Of a stretch of DNA of 64,000 nt, positions 27,558 to 36,653 are shown piece by piece (the stretch's first letter is position 1; the number at the start of each line of letters is the position of its first letter). The notes beneath the pieces were generated by a model. That model saw nothing but the letters and a program-made list of their open reading frames with translations. It was not told the origin of the DNA and made no database searches. The DNA is from Mucilaginibacter oryzae (GTDB lineage: Bacteria > Bacteroidota > Bacteroidia > Sphingobacteriales > Sphingobacteriaceae): contig NZ_QGHA01000008.1 in assembly GCF_003148845.1 (NCBI RefSeq), forward strand, positions 1-64,000, given 5' to 3'. A program made the translations under genes and the position numbers.

Positions 27558-28196
27558 ATGGCGATAGCATACAGGCAGCGTATTGATGATGACACCGAGT
27601 TTGCACTCTGGCGCATTGAAGAGGAAGCTACCAACCTGTACAACCAGTTACAACTTAACCAGGAAGAGAAGGATTTTGTAGAAAGCCTGAGCAATGGCAA
27701 ACGCCACCTGCACTGGCTGGGCACCCGCGTTTTGCTGCGTAAAATGCTCCGCACCGACGAGTATATCGACTGTAAGGTTGACGAACACGGCAAGCCTTAC
27801 CTGGTTAATTTACCCTACCATATCTCATTGAGCCATTCGTATGATTATGCCGCGGTAATGATCAGCAAAACACATAAAGTAGGGATAGATATTGAGCAGA
27901 TCAAACAAAAGGTTGAGCGCATTGCCGGTAAATTTATGCGGCCTGAAGAGCTGGCTTTTATAGGCGAAAAACAAAAAATTGAACAGCTTTATGTTTGCTG
28001 GTGCGCCAAAGAAGCTATTTATAAATGCAACGGCCAAAAAGAGGTTTCATTTGCCGATAATATCTTTCTTGAGCCTTTTGAGTTTGAACACCATGGGGTG
28101 GTGGATGCACGCCTGCACAAAAAAGATACGGTTATTGATTACTCGGTTGGTTATTTGCAGTATGAAAACTACATGGTAGGCTACGTAAAGGGATAG
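27558..28196 (+). CDS. 4'-phosphopantetheinyl transferase superfamily protein
   Basis: 212 aa from the ATG at 27558 (an open frame reaches upstream to a TTG at 27519). It carries the family motifs VGIDIE (D111, E113, magnesium ligands) and WCAKEAIYK (about 148-156). It transfers phosphopantetheine from CoA to a carrier protein; two-domain length suggests the Sfp type rather than AcpS. First gene of a run with lipB and an SGNH lipoprotein. A -7-like TATGTTTG lies at 27525-27532. Confidence 0.88.
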   Translation: MAIAYRQRIDDDTEFALWRIEEEATNLYNQLQLNQEEKDFVESLSNGKRHLHWLGTRVLLRKMLRTDEYIDCKVDEHGKPYLVNLPYHISLSHSYDYAAVMISKTHKVGIDIEQIKQKVERIAGKFMRPEELAFIGEKQKIEQLYVCWCAKEAIYKCNGQKEVSFADNIFLEPFEFEHHGVVDARLHKKDTVIDYSVGYLQYENYMVGYVKG

Positions 28197-28198
28197 TG

Positions 28199-28954
28199 AT
28201 GAAAAATAAAAAAGTATTTTTTCAGGATTGGGGACTTATAGATTACCAGGAAGCCTGGGATAAGCAGGAAGCGCTTTTTAGCCAAACGGTGCAAACCAAA
28301 ATAGAGAACCGTAGCCGGGAAGCAGCTTATGAGGCCGCCGCCAAAAACGCGGGTACTACGGTAAACTACAATACCATTGAGGCCGACGAAACGTTTAATT
28401 ATCTTGTTTTTTGCGAGCACCCGCATGTGTACACCTTAGGTAAAAGCGGTAAACCCGAACATTTGTTACTGGACGCCGCGGGCTTAAAAGCCAAAAACGC
28501 GGTTTACTATCCTATAAACCGTGGGGGAGATATCACTTATCACGGCCCGGGGCAAATTGTATCCTACCCTATACTGGACCTGGATAATTTTTTTACAGAT
28601 ATCCACCTGTACCTGCGTACCCTGGAAGAAGCCGTGATCCTTACCCTGGCCGATCTGGGTTTAAGAGCCGGGCGTTACGAAGGTTATACCGGCGTATGGT
28701 TTGATGCCGATAATGAAAAAGCCCGTAAAATTTGCGCCATGGGCGTGCGCTGCAGCCGTTGGGTAACCATGCATGGTTTAGCCCTGAACGTGAATACCGA
28801 TCTGGAATATTTTGGCAATATTGTGCCTTGCGGTATTGATGATAAAGCGGTGACCTCCATCCGGAAAGAGCTGGGCCACCCTGTGGATATTAATGAAGTA
28901 AAACAAATCCTTAAACACCATATTTCCGTACTTTTTGGTATGGAGATATTGTAA
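28199..28954 (+). CDS. lipB: octanoyltransferase (lipoate biosynthesis)
   Basis: 251 aa from the ATG at 28199; the preceding gene's TAG is at 28194-28196 with a GTG option overlapping it. Transfers octanoate from ACP to E2/GcvH lipoyl domains. Motifs: RGGDITYHGPGQ, the catalytic Lys region KICAMGV, HGLALNVN and the catalytic Cys in PCGIDDKAVTS. An Ala/Glu-rich insertion of about 25 residues (about 35-60) precedes HPHVYTLG. The sucB product 0.8 kb away is one of its likely targets. Confidence 0.95.
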   Translation: MKNKKVFFQDWGLIDYQEAWDKQEALFSQTVQTKIENRSREAAYEAAAKNAGTTVNYNTIEADETFNYLVFCEHPHVYTLGKSGKPEHLLLDAAGLKAKNAVYYPINRGGDITYHGPGQIVSYPILDLDNFFTDIHLYLRTLEEAVILTLADLGLRAGRYEGYTGVWFDADNEKARKICAMGVRCSRWVTMHGLALNVNTDLEYFGNIVPCGIDDKAVTSIRKELGHPVDINEVKQILKHHISVLFGMEIL

Positions 28955-29674
28955 ATGAGGATCGTCATTTTAAATTTAGTTACCATTTTTGCCCTTTCGG
29001 CCTGCGTAAACAAAAACACGCCGACGCCAAACGGGTATATCACCCCTACAAAACCAGCTATTGTGGCACAGGATACCCTTACATACCTCGCCCTCGGCGA
29101 TTCTTACACCATTGGTGAAGATGTGCCGCATGATCAGAACTTTCCGAACCTGTTGGCTCAACAAGGTTACAGTATCAAAATACTTGCGCCAACCATTATA
29201 GCCCGCACCGGGTGGACTACCGACGAACTGATTGAGGCCATTAACCAAAGTGAGGTCAAAAACAAAACTTATGATATGGTTACCCTGCTTATCGGCGTAA
29301 ACGATCAATATCGCGGTATGAGCCAGGATAATTACCGGGGTAAGTTTCAGCAGCTACTCCATACAGCCATTAAATTTGCGGGCGGCAACCATAGCCATGT
29401 ATTTGTACTATCTATACCCGATTACGGCGTTACGCCTTATGCCAACGGCAGGGGCGATACGATCAGTCCGCAGATTGACCAGTTTAACGCGATCAACGCC
29501 GCGATCAGTACTGAAAATCATGTTAACTATATCGACATAACAGGCATTTCGCGCCTTGCCGCCAATGATCTTACGCTTTTGGCAAGTGACGGGTTGCACC
29601 CCTCGCCTAAAATGTACCAGATGTGGGTAGATAAGCTAAAGGTGGATGTAGCGAAGGTGTTTTTGAAACAGTAA
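28955..29674 (+). CDS. SGNH/GDSL hydrolase, lipoprotein
   Basis: 239 aa. Lipobox LSAC at residue 17. Block I is LALGDSYT with nucleophile S50, block III contains GVNDQY, and block V is SDGLHP with the catalytic Asp and His. It likely deacylates or hydrolyses an ester in the periplasm or at the surface. Its ATG directly follows the lipB stop, so the three genes form an operon. Confidence 0.88.
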   Translation: MRIVILNLVTIFALSACVNKNTPTPNGYITPTKPAIVAQDTLTYLALGDSYTIGEDVPHDQNFPNLLAQQGYSIKILAPTIIARTGWTTDELIEAINQSEVKNKTYDMVTLLIGVNDQYRGMSQDNYRGKFQQLLHTAIKFAGGNHSHVFVLSIPDYGVTPYANGRGDTISPQIDQFNAINAAISTENHVNYIDITGISRLAANDLTLLASDGLHPSPKMYQMWVDKLKVDVAKVFLKQ

Positions 29675-29683
29675 TTCAAAAAT

Positions 29684-29716
29684 AAAGCCCGAAGCAATAA
29701 AAACTCCGGGCTTTTC
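29684..29716. terminator. bidirectional terminator
   Basis: AAAGCCCG and CGGGCTTTT form a stem with a 15-nt A/T-rich loop, and both strands have T runs. It separates the lipB operon from sucB. Confidence 0.8.
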
Positions 29717-29737
29717 AATATCTAAAGTAAAGCGGGA

Positions 29738-31336
29738 TTAAACGCCCAATAGTAACCTTGCAGGATCTTCCAACAGTTGTTTAACCCTTACCAGGAAGCT
29801 TACCGACTCACGACCGTCGATGATACGGTGATCGTAAGATAAAGCGAGGTACATCATCGGGCGGATTACCACCTGTCCGTTAACAGCTACCGGGCGCTCA
29901 ATAATGTTGTGCATACCCAGGATGGCCGATTGCGGCGCGTTGATGATAGGGGTTGAAAGCATCGAACCAAAAACACCACCGTTAGTGATGGTAAAGGTAC
30001 CGCCTGTCATTTCAGGGATGGTCAGTTTGTTTTCGCGGGCTTTGCCAGCCAATACTACGATGGCTTTTTCAATTTCGGCAAGGCTCATGCTATCTGCATT
30101 GCGGATTACCGGAACCACCAGGCCTTTAGGAGCAGACACGGCGATAGAAATATCGGCGAAGTTGCTGTATACAATCTCATCGCCTTCAATACGTGCGCCA
30201 ACAGCAGGCCAATCTTTCAAAGCCTCGGTAACCGCTTTGGTAAAGAACGACATGAAACCTAAGCCAACATTGTGTTTCTCTTTAAATTTATCTTTGTACT
30301 TAGCGCGCAACTCCATGATAGGCTGCATATCAACCTCGTTAAAGGTGGTAAGCATAGCCGTTTCATTTTTAACCGATACCAAACGTTTGGCAACAGTTTT
30401 ACGCAACGAAGTCATTTTTTCACGTTTCTCGCTTCTCTCGCCGGATGCCGCAGCAGTGGCAGGAGCAGTCGTAATTGCAGCGGCGGCGGCAGGAGCGGCA
30501 GCTGGTTTAGCAGGGGCGGCTTGCGCGTTCAGGGCATCACCTTTGGTAATACGGCCATCAACACCGGTACCAGCTACCGAACCGGCGGCAACGCCTTTCT
30601 CAGCTAATATTTTGGCAGCAGCAGGCGACGGAGTGCCTGATGCATAAGTTTTAGCGCTTTCGGCAGCGGCACCACCTCGCGGCGATTCGTCGGTAGCGTT
30701 TACAACGGCCTGGCTAACCGGTGTAACAGCAGGAGCAGCACCGGCACCTTCAATGGTGCAAACAACGGCACCTATAGGCAATACATCACCTTCTTTGGCT
30801 AAGGTTTTTAAAGTACCTGCTTTTTCGGCAGTAAGCTCAAAAGTAGCTTTGTCTGATTCCAGTTCGGCTATAGCTTCGTCCATTGCAACCGCTTCGCCGT
30901 CTTTTTTAATCCAGCGCGATAAAGTTACCTCGGTAATTGATTCCCCTACGGTTGGTACCTTGATCTCCAATGATTCTGAACCCGAAGCAGGGGCAGCAGC
31001 TACCGGTGCCGGAGCAGGCGCGTTAGCAACAACTTCAGGTTGCGGCTGGGCGGCGGGCGCTGCTTCTTCTTTTGCCTGGGCAGGGGCAGCAGCTTCAGCG
31101 CCGCCATCTTCAATGCTGGCAACAACAGCCCCGATGGCTAAAACATCACCTTCGGCGGCAACAATTTTTAAAGTACCGGCTTTTTCGGCAGTAAGCTCAA
31201 AAGTAGCCTTATCTGATTCCAGTTCGGCAATCACCTCGTCCATTTCAACGCGGTCGCCATCTTTCTTTTTCCAGCTTGCAAGGGTTACTTCAGTAATTGA
31301 TTCGCCTACGGTAGGCACCTTAATCGCTAAACTCAT
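29738..31336 (-). CDS. sucB: 2-oxoglutarate dehydrogenase E2 (dihydrolipoyl succinyltransferase), two lipoyl domains
   Basis: 532 aa. Two lipoyl domains have their lipoyl lysines at K43 and K163 (both in ESDKATFEL), exactly 120 residues apart. They are joined by Ala/Pro-rich linkers, followed by the E1/E3-binding domain (PAAAKILAEKGV) and the acyltransferase domain with the HxxxDG active site (YDHRIIDG). It transfers succinyl to CoA in the TCA cycle. It lies 67 bp downstream of sucA on the same strand; lipB is nearby and convergent. Most homologues in other phyla have one lipoyl domain in this E2. Confidence 0.95.
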   Translation of the reverse strand: MSLAIKVPTVGESITEVTLASWKKKDGDRVEMDEVIAELESDKATFELTAEKAGTLKIVAAEGDVLAIGAVVASIEDGGAEAAAPAQAKEEAAPAAQPQPEVVANAPAPAPVAAAPASGSESLEIKVPTVGESITEVTLSRWIKKDGEAVAMDEAIAELESDKATFELTAEKAGTLKTLAKEGDVLPIGAVVCTIEGAGAAPAVTPVSQAVVNATDESPRGGAAAESAKTYASGTPSPAAAKILAEKGVAAGSVAGTGVDGRITKGDALNAQAAPAKPAAAPAAAAAITTAPATAAASGERSEKREKMTSLRKTVAKRLVSVKNETAMLTTFNEVDMQPIMELRAKYKDKFKEKHNVGLGFMSFFTKAVTEALKDWPAVGARIEGDEIVYSNFADISIAVSAPKGLVVPVIRNADSMSLAEIEKAIVVLAGKARENKLTIPEMTGGTFTITNGGVFGSMLSTPIINAPQSAILGMHNIIERPVAVNGQVVIRPMMYLALSYDHRIIDGRESVSFLVRVKQLLEDPARLLLGV

Positions 31337-31403
31337 ATGATCGTTTTGTAGATTTTTTTTTTGTAAATGGATGTTTCAATTGCGGAGACTAATGATAATA
31401 TGA

Positions 31404-34223
31404 TCAATCAGCACCGGCATCAGCCATTTTCTTTGTTGTTTTTTTAATAGCTTCTTTAACTACTTTGCCTGCAGGCGCTTCAAACGCTTTTGATACAATG
31501 TAAGCCTGCTGCGCCGCGTGCTGCTTGGCAAAACCGGTAGCAGTACTTGCACCTTCAATCCTCGATACCACGCTCAGGTTAATCAGGTGATCGTTATGGA
31601 ACTTGCGGCAAATGTATGGCCATGCACCCATGTTTTCCGGCTCTTCCTGCACCCAGATAAATTCGGTAGCTTTTTCGTATTTGGCCTTAACCTTTAATAT
31701 CTGCGTTATCGGGGTTGGGTACAATTGCTCAATACGTACTATGGCAACATCTTTGCGTTTATCGGCCTGTTGTTTCTCCAGCAAATCGTAATAAACCTTA
31801 CCGGTACAAAACAGTACGCGTTTCACCTTTTTAGGATCAGCATAGGTATCATCAATCAGCTCGTGGAATTTGCCGTTGGTGAAATCCTCAATCGGAGATA
31901 CGCATTTAGGGCTGCGCAGTAAACTTTTCGGTGTAAAGATGATGAGCGGCTTCCTGAAATCGCGGTGCATCTGTCTCCTTAAAATATGGAAAAAGTTTGC
32001 AGGCGTAGTGCAGTTAGCCACCTGGATATTATCATCGGCACAAAGCTCAAGGAAACGCTCTACACGGGCCGATGAGTGTTCGGGGCCCTGGCCTTCGTAA
32101 CCATGTGGCAGCAACATTACCAAACCATTACCACGCTGCCATTTAGTTTCGGCGCTGGCAATGTATTGGTCAACGATGATTTGTGCACCGTTAAAGAAAT
32201 CGCCGAATTGCGCTTCCCAGATGGTTAAAGCGTTAGGATTGGCAAGGGCATAGCCATATTCAAAACCTAATACGCCGTATTCAGATAATAACGAATTATA
32301 AATGCTCAGTTTAGCTTCTGCGTTGATATCGGCCAGCGGCGTAAATTCATCTTCCGAATCTACTAAGGTTAATACCGCATGACGGTGTGAGAAGGTACCG
32401 CGTTTAACGTCCTCGCCGCTTAACCTTACCGGGTAACCTTCTTTTAGCAGGGTACCGTAAGCCAGCAATTCGCCCATGGCCCAGTCAAACACTTTGGTAT
32501 TGTTTACCATGGCGCTGCGGTCTTCAAAAAGCTTTTCGATCTTTTTGAAAAAGCTTTTATTTGGCGGCAACGTGGTGATCTTGTTTCCTATTTCCAGTAA
32601 TTGCTCTTCCGGAACGGATGTATCAATCGGCTTTACCAGTTCTTTATGGCTTGCTAAATGCAAACCGCTCCAGGCGCCTTCAAACATGGCGATGGTATCG
32701 GTAAAACGCTCTTCCGATTTTACTTCATCCAACTTTTGCTGCAACTCATCGCGGAAGGCTTTCTCCATACCTTTCAAAAATTCCGCGTCAATACTGCCTT
32801 CGTCAATCAGCTTCTGGTTGTAAATTTTAAGCGGGTTAGGGTGCGCCTCAATAGCCTTGTACAACAATGGCTGGGTAAATTTAGGCTCATCCGCCTCATT
32901 ATGCCCGTAACGGCGGTAGCAGAGGATATCGATAAACACATCCTCGTTAAACACCTGCCTGTACTCCATAGCCAGGTTAACCACGTAAGCCAAAGCTTCA
33001 ACATCGTCGCCATTTACGTGGAATACCGGCGATAGCACAGTTTTAGCCACATCGGTACAATAGGTACTTGAACGGGCGTCTTTATAGTTGGTGGTAAAAC
33101 CAATCTGGTTGTTAATAACCAGGTGAATAGTACCGCCGGTGCGGTAGCCATCCAGTTTTTCCATCTGTAAAACTTCGTACACAATGCCCTGGCCTGCAAT
33201 TGAAGCATCGCCATGGATCAGGATCGGGGCGATTTTTGAATGGTCGCCGCCATATTTAAAGTCGATTTTTGAACGGGTAATCCCCTCTACAACCGGGTCA
33301 ACAGCCTCCAGGTGCGATGGATTAGGGCAAAGGCTCAGGTGAACCTTTTTACCGCTTTTGGTTTGCACATCGGTTGAGAAACCTAAATGGTATTTCACGT
33401 CGCCGCCAAACGGTGATTCAGAATCGTAGTTTTTACCCTCAAACTCGGAGAATACTTCTTTATAAGTTTTCTCCATAATGTTGGTCAGCACGTTCAAACG
33501 GCCACGGTGCGCCATACCGATGATGAACTCTTCGATACCCAGGTCGGCACCGTTTTTAATAACAGAATCCATAGACGGGATCAGTGCCTCGGCACCCTCT
33601 AACGAGAAGCGTTTCTGACCCAAAAATTTGGTTCCCAAAAAGTTCTCGAAGGTTACCGCCTCGTTCAGTTTGCTGAGCATTTCCTTTTTCTCATCAAGGG
33701 TGAACGATGGCGTATTGCGGCGGCTTTCCATCCGCTCTTCAAACCATTTAATTTTTATAGGGTTACGGATGTATTTGTATTCCGCGCCAATTGAGCGGCA
33801 ATAGGTATCTTCCAGCAACTGGCGGATATCGCGCAATGTAGCGGCACCCAAGCCAACCTCAACGCCCGCGTTAAAAACGGTATCCAGATCAGCATCAGTT
33901 AAACCGAAAGTTTCAAGATCTTTTCCCGGGTAATAATGACGGCGCTCACGTACCGGGTTTGTTTTTGAAAACAAATGCCCGCGCGAACGGTAGCCGTCAA
34001 TCATATTTAAAACGCTTATTTCTTTCAGGAAATGCTCGGGAGTGGCTTCGCCAACTACACCCGGCTGCATGGCGGCTGAAGCTTCGGTATCTTTACCAAA
34101 ATCAAAGCCTTCAAAAAATTTTTGCCATCCGTAATCTACTGATTCCGGCTCCTGTTTGTACTGTTCGTATAGGGAAGATATGTAGGCAGCGTTACCGCTA
34201 TTGATATAATTGAGACGATCCAT
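31404..34223 (-). CDS. sucA: 2-oxoglutarate dehydrogenase E1 component
   Basis: 939 aa from the ATG at 34223 (the frame is open to 34250). Thiamine diphosphate-dependent decarboxylase of the TCA cycle. The N-terminal E1 signature with YGWQKFFEGF, EEFIIGMAHRGRLN, the cofactor region HGDASIAGQG, and the C-terminal GYEGQGPEHSSAR are visible. Length is normal. A -7 element TACTTTTG (complement of 34248-34255) lies 24 bp upstream. Likely an operon with sucB. Confidence 0.97.
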   Translation of the reverse strand: MDRLNYINSGNAAYISSLYEQYKQEPESVDYGWQKFFEGFDFGKDTEASAAMQPGVVGEATPEHFLKEISVLNMIDGYRSRGHLFSKTNPVRERRHYYPGKDLETFGLTDADLDTVFNAGVEVGLGAATLRDIRQLLEDTYCRSIGAEYKYIRNPIKIKWFEERMESRRNTPSFTLDEKKEMLSKLNEAVTFENFLGTKFLGQKRFSLEGAEALIPSMDSVIKNGADLGIEEFIIGMAHRGRLNVLTNIMEKTYKEVFSEFEGKNYDSESPFGGDVKYHLGFSTDVQTKSGKKVHLSLCPNPSHLEAVDPVVEGITRSKIDFKYGGDHSKIAPILIHGDASIAGQGIVYEVLQMEKLDGYRTGGTIHLVINNQIGFTTNYKDARSSTYCTDVAKTVLSPVFHVNGDDVEALAYVVNLAMEYRQVFNEDVFIDILCYRRYGHNEADEPKFTQPLLYKAIEAHPNPLKIYNQKLIDEGSIDAEFLKGMEKAFRDELQQKLDEVKSEERFTDTIAMFEGAWSGLHLASHKELVKPIDTSVPEEQLLEIGNKITTLPPNKSFFKKIEKLFEDRSAMVNNTKVFDWAMGELLAYGTLLKEGYPVRLSGEDVKRGTFSHRHAVLTLVDSEDEFTPLADINAEAKLSIYNSLLSEYGVLGFEYGYALANPNALTIWEAQFGDFFNGAQIIVDQYIASAETKWQRGNGLVMLLPHGYEGQGPEHSSARVERFLELCADDNIQVANCTTPANFFHILRRQMHRDFRKPLIIFTPKSLLRSPKCVSPIEDFTNGKFHELIDDTYADPKKVKRVLFCTGKVYYDLLEKQQADKRKDVAIVRIEQLYPTPITQILKVKAKYEKATEFIWVQEEPENMGAWPYICRKFHNDHLINLSVVSRIEGASTATGFAKQHAAQQAYIVSKAFEAPAGKVVKEAIKKTTKKMADAGAD

Positions 34224-34247
34224 GTTAAACTGATCTTTAAAACGGCA

Positions 34248-34255
34248 CAAAAGTA
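34248..34255 (-). promoter_or_regulatory. -7 element of the sucA-sucB operon
   Basis: The complement reads TACTTTTG, matching TAnnTTTG, 24 bp upstream of the preferred sucA start. Confidence 0.5.
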
Positions 34256-34410
34256 AACATATACCGTTATATACTTCATAATTAATTGCAAAGAAATTTA
34301 ACCAGTGTTAGGCTGATTTTACCCGTAAGTAACAAAGGAGCTCGTTTTTTGATTGATGAAAGGATGATTAAATGTAAATGGCTTATTAAACGAGTAAATT
34401 AGATTTTCGT

Positions 34411-34418
34411 TATATTTG
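34411..34418 (+). promoter_or_regulatory. -7 element of the toxin-antitoxin pair
   Basis: TATATTTG matches TAnnTTTG and ends 5 bp before the antitoxin ATG, giving a leaderless or near-leaderless mRNA. Confidence 0.55.
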
Positions 34419-34423
34419 TTAAT

Positions 34424-34639
34424 ATGAACACGGATTTAAATATTAATGATATTTTACTACAGGTAGAACAGCTTGATAGGGAGGCTCAGCAAAGTCTTTT
34501 TGAAAAGCTCGCATTGATGATTCGCAAACCGGAACAAAAGAAAAGTAAGGTAAAATTGTCATCTATATCAGGCTTAGGTGCATCCGTTTGGAGTAAAATA
34601 GATATAGATGATTATGTTGACCACGAGCGCCAGTGGTAA
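34424..34639 (+). CDS. antitoxin of a PIN-domain toxin-antitoxin pair
   Basis: 71 aa. A helical N-terminal part (ILLQVEQLDREAQQSLFEKLALMIRK) is followed by a Lys-rich segment and a short acidic C-terminus ending IDIDDYVDHERQW, the kind of extended tail that wraps a PIN toxin. No DNA-binding fold was recognised with certainty. It overlaps the toxin start (TAATG at 34637-34641), typical of TA operons. Called antitoxin by context rather than by motif. Confidence 0.75.
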   Translation: MNTDLNINDILLQVEQLDREAQQSLFEKLALMIRKPEQKKSKVKLSSISGLGASVWSKIDIDDYVDHERQW

Positions 34640-35097
34640 TGGCAACATTAACAGAAAGACCAAATTTTATAACGAACTTTTATCGTAAGCGAGTTTTTCT
34701 CGACACAGCTCCTTTAATTTATTTTATTGAAGGACATTCAACTTATCAAGATAAATTACGCGAATGCTTCTCCGCAAACGACAATGATGAATTTATTTTT
34801 ATCACCTCGTCGATCACTCTTTTAGAAGTATTAGTTAAACCTATAAAGGAGAAGAAACCAAAATTGGTTTCGCAATACAAAAACATCCTTTTAAATGCAG
34901 ATGGGATTCAGATTTTCGAAATCTCGAACAAAATAGCAGAGCGAGCTGCCCAATTAAAGTCGCAATATCATCTGAGGACACCGGATGCTTTACAGATAGC
35001 GACAGCACTAATACATGGATCAGACTATTTCCTTACCAACGATCACAGATTAAGCGCCGTAAAAGAGATTAAGACGGCCACATTACTTGATTTCTAA
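34639..35097 (+). CDS. PIN-domain ribonuclease toxin (VapC-like)
   Basis: 152 aa from the ATG at 34639, overlapping the antitoxin stop by one base. The four acidic PIN residues are all present: D22 (FLDTAP), E63 (LLEV), D116 (TPDALQIA) and D135 (LTNDHRL). These bind the metal for cleavage of RNA, usually tRNA or rRNA in VapC. It is active-looking and complete. Upstream sucA is divergent. Confidence 0.87.
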   Translation: MATLTERPNFITNFYRKRVFLDTAPLIYFIEGHSTYQDKLRECFSANDNDEFIFITSSITLLEVLVKPIKEKKPKLVSQYKNILLNADGIQIFEISNKIAERAAQLKSQYHLRTPDALQIATALIHGSDYFLTNDHRLSAVKEIKTATLLDF

Positions 35098-35113
35098 TAA
35101 AACAAGTTGCTTA

Positions 35114-36406
35114 TTACGCTTCCACCAAATCCCCGGCCTCATCAATTGATGACGGCTGCCAGGTGAGCACAAAATCGGTTTTGGCTTCCAGTTCTTTAGG
35201 CAATTTGGTGGCAATAGCGTACTTACTTTCCTTGGCATCATTAACACCGGCAATAAAAGCCCAGTTGCCCCAATTACTGGCCGGCGAGTAATCAATCAGC
35301 TTTTCTTCAAAATAGGCGGCACCCTTTGTCCAATCGGCTTTAAGGGTGTTTACCAAATAATTGGCCACTATCTGCCGGTTTTGATTGCTGATATATCCGG
35401 TAGCATTAAGCTCGTGCATGGCGGCATCTATTAATGGTACACCGGTTTCGCCGAGTTTCCATTTTTCAAAAAGCGCGTTCTGGTCGGCAGCTAATTCGGC
35501 AGCCTGGTTTTTGGCGCTGATAAATTTCTGGCCGTGTTTTTTAAACATAAACCTGAAGTAATCGCGCCAAAGCAGCTCGAGTTTTAACAGGTTGCCGTTA
35601 TTGCCATACTTTTGAGTTTCCCAGTAAACCTGCCTTGGCGATATACAGCCGATAGACATCCACGGCGAAAGTTTGGTTGATGCATCGTTGCCATTTTTAC
35701 CCTTCTGTTTGGCAGGGCTATCAATACCTGCAAGACTTTTATGCAACTGAACCAAAGCCGCGGTTTCCCCACCCTGGAAGTTTTCGGTAGCGCGCGGATC
35801 GTCAACAGGCTCGGTTAAGCCTAATTGATGTAATGTTGGCAGTTCTCCCGCGTCGGCTATTTCAGGAACAGTAATATGATCGGGCGTTGGTACAACAGGG
35901 CGCACACTGCTCTCGCGCTCCACCTTTTTCTTGAATACCGCGAAACTGTCGGGGATATCTTTTATCGGAAAAGGAAGATCTTCCTTATGGTACATGGTGT
36001 GCCCGATGAAGTGCTTAAGGTTAAGCTTCATTTTCCAAAGGGCGGCCTCTACCTGCTCAGAGATCCTGGTTTCTTCGTAAGCCACCTCACGGTGATGGTA
36101 AACTTCGCTTACATGGTATTCTTCGGCAAGCAGGGGAATAATTCCGGCGGGATTACCGATCCTGATCAACAGTTCAGCACCGAAAGCCTGCAGGTTTTTT
36201 CGCAGGTCGGCTACCGCCTCCAATAAAAACCTCGCCCTGAAACTTCCTGTTTTATGCCCCCCTGTAGCGGTTGTTTGAAAATAATAAGGATCAAAACAAT
36301 AAACCGGCAGTACTTTATCGGCCTTGCGTACAGCTTCTAACAAAATCTCGTTATCACGAATACGCAAGTCATTCCTAAACCAAACCAGAATAGTTTTATC
36401 ACTCAT
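35114..36406 (-). CDS. DASH-family deoxyribodipyrimidine photolyase/cryptochrome
   Basis: 430 aa. The N-terminal photolyase alpha/beta domain begins TILVWFRNDLRIRDNE. The FAD-binding helical domain holds TKLSPWMSIGCISPRQVYWE, and GYISNQNRQIVANYL is the DASH-type counterpart of the NRQNVASFL motif. It repairs cyclobutane pyrimidine dimers with blue light, with DASH members often preferring single-stranded DNA. It ends 16 bp from the convergent PIN toxin. Confidence 0.92.
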   Translation of the reverse strand: MSDKTILVWFRNDLRIRDNEILLEAVRKADKVLPVYCFDPYYFQTTATGGHKTGSFRARFLLEAVADLRKNLQAFGAELLIRIGNPAGIIPLLAEEYHVSEVYHHREVAYEETRISEQVEAALWKMKLNLKHFIGHTMYHKEDLPFPIKDIPDSFAVFKKKVERESSVRPVVPTPDHITVPEIADAGELPTLHQLGLTEPVDDPRATENFQGGETAALVQLHKSLAGIDSPAKQKGKNGNDASTKLSPWMSIGCISPRQVYWETQKYGNNGNLLKLELLWRDYFRFMFKKHGQKFISAKNQAAELAADQNALFEKWKLGETGVPLIDAAMHELNATGYISNQNRQIVANYLVNTLKADWTKGAAYFEEKLIDYSPASNWGNWAFIAGVNDAKESKYAIATKLPKELEAKTDFVLTWQPSSIDEAGDLVEA

Positions 36407-36603
36407 AGTTAAACAGGGGGTTAACTGAATAATGTAGTATGCAAAAATGCAATTTATTTACCTTTTATGCGCATTATAGCGCAACATTATGACACCGGCG
36501 CAACATTTTATAAGCGCTTAGGGGCTAACCCGAAAGCTTTAGCCGCCCGATAAAACCGGTTCATGGTGTCGATTATACGCAAAGCGGGGTAAAAAGTTAT
36601 GAA

Positions 36604-36636
36604 AGCCCCCTGTGAATCTCCCCGCAAAGGGAGACT
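36604..36636. repeat. GC-rich short palindromic repeat
   Basis: AGCCCCC followed by TCTCCCC/GGGAGA with a short loop, the same family as the unit at 57206. Confidence 0.6.
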
Positions 36637-36653
36637 AAAAAACATCTTATTGG

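Noticed and set aside
30300..31340. Large plus-strand Ala/Ser-rich ORFs opposite sucB
   Set aside because: These are shadows of the Ala/Pro-rich linkers of the E2 protein on the other strand.
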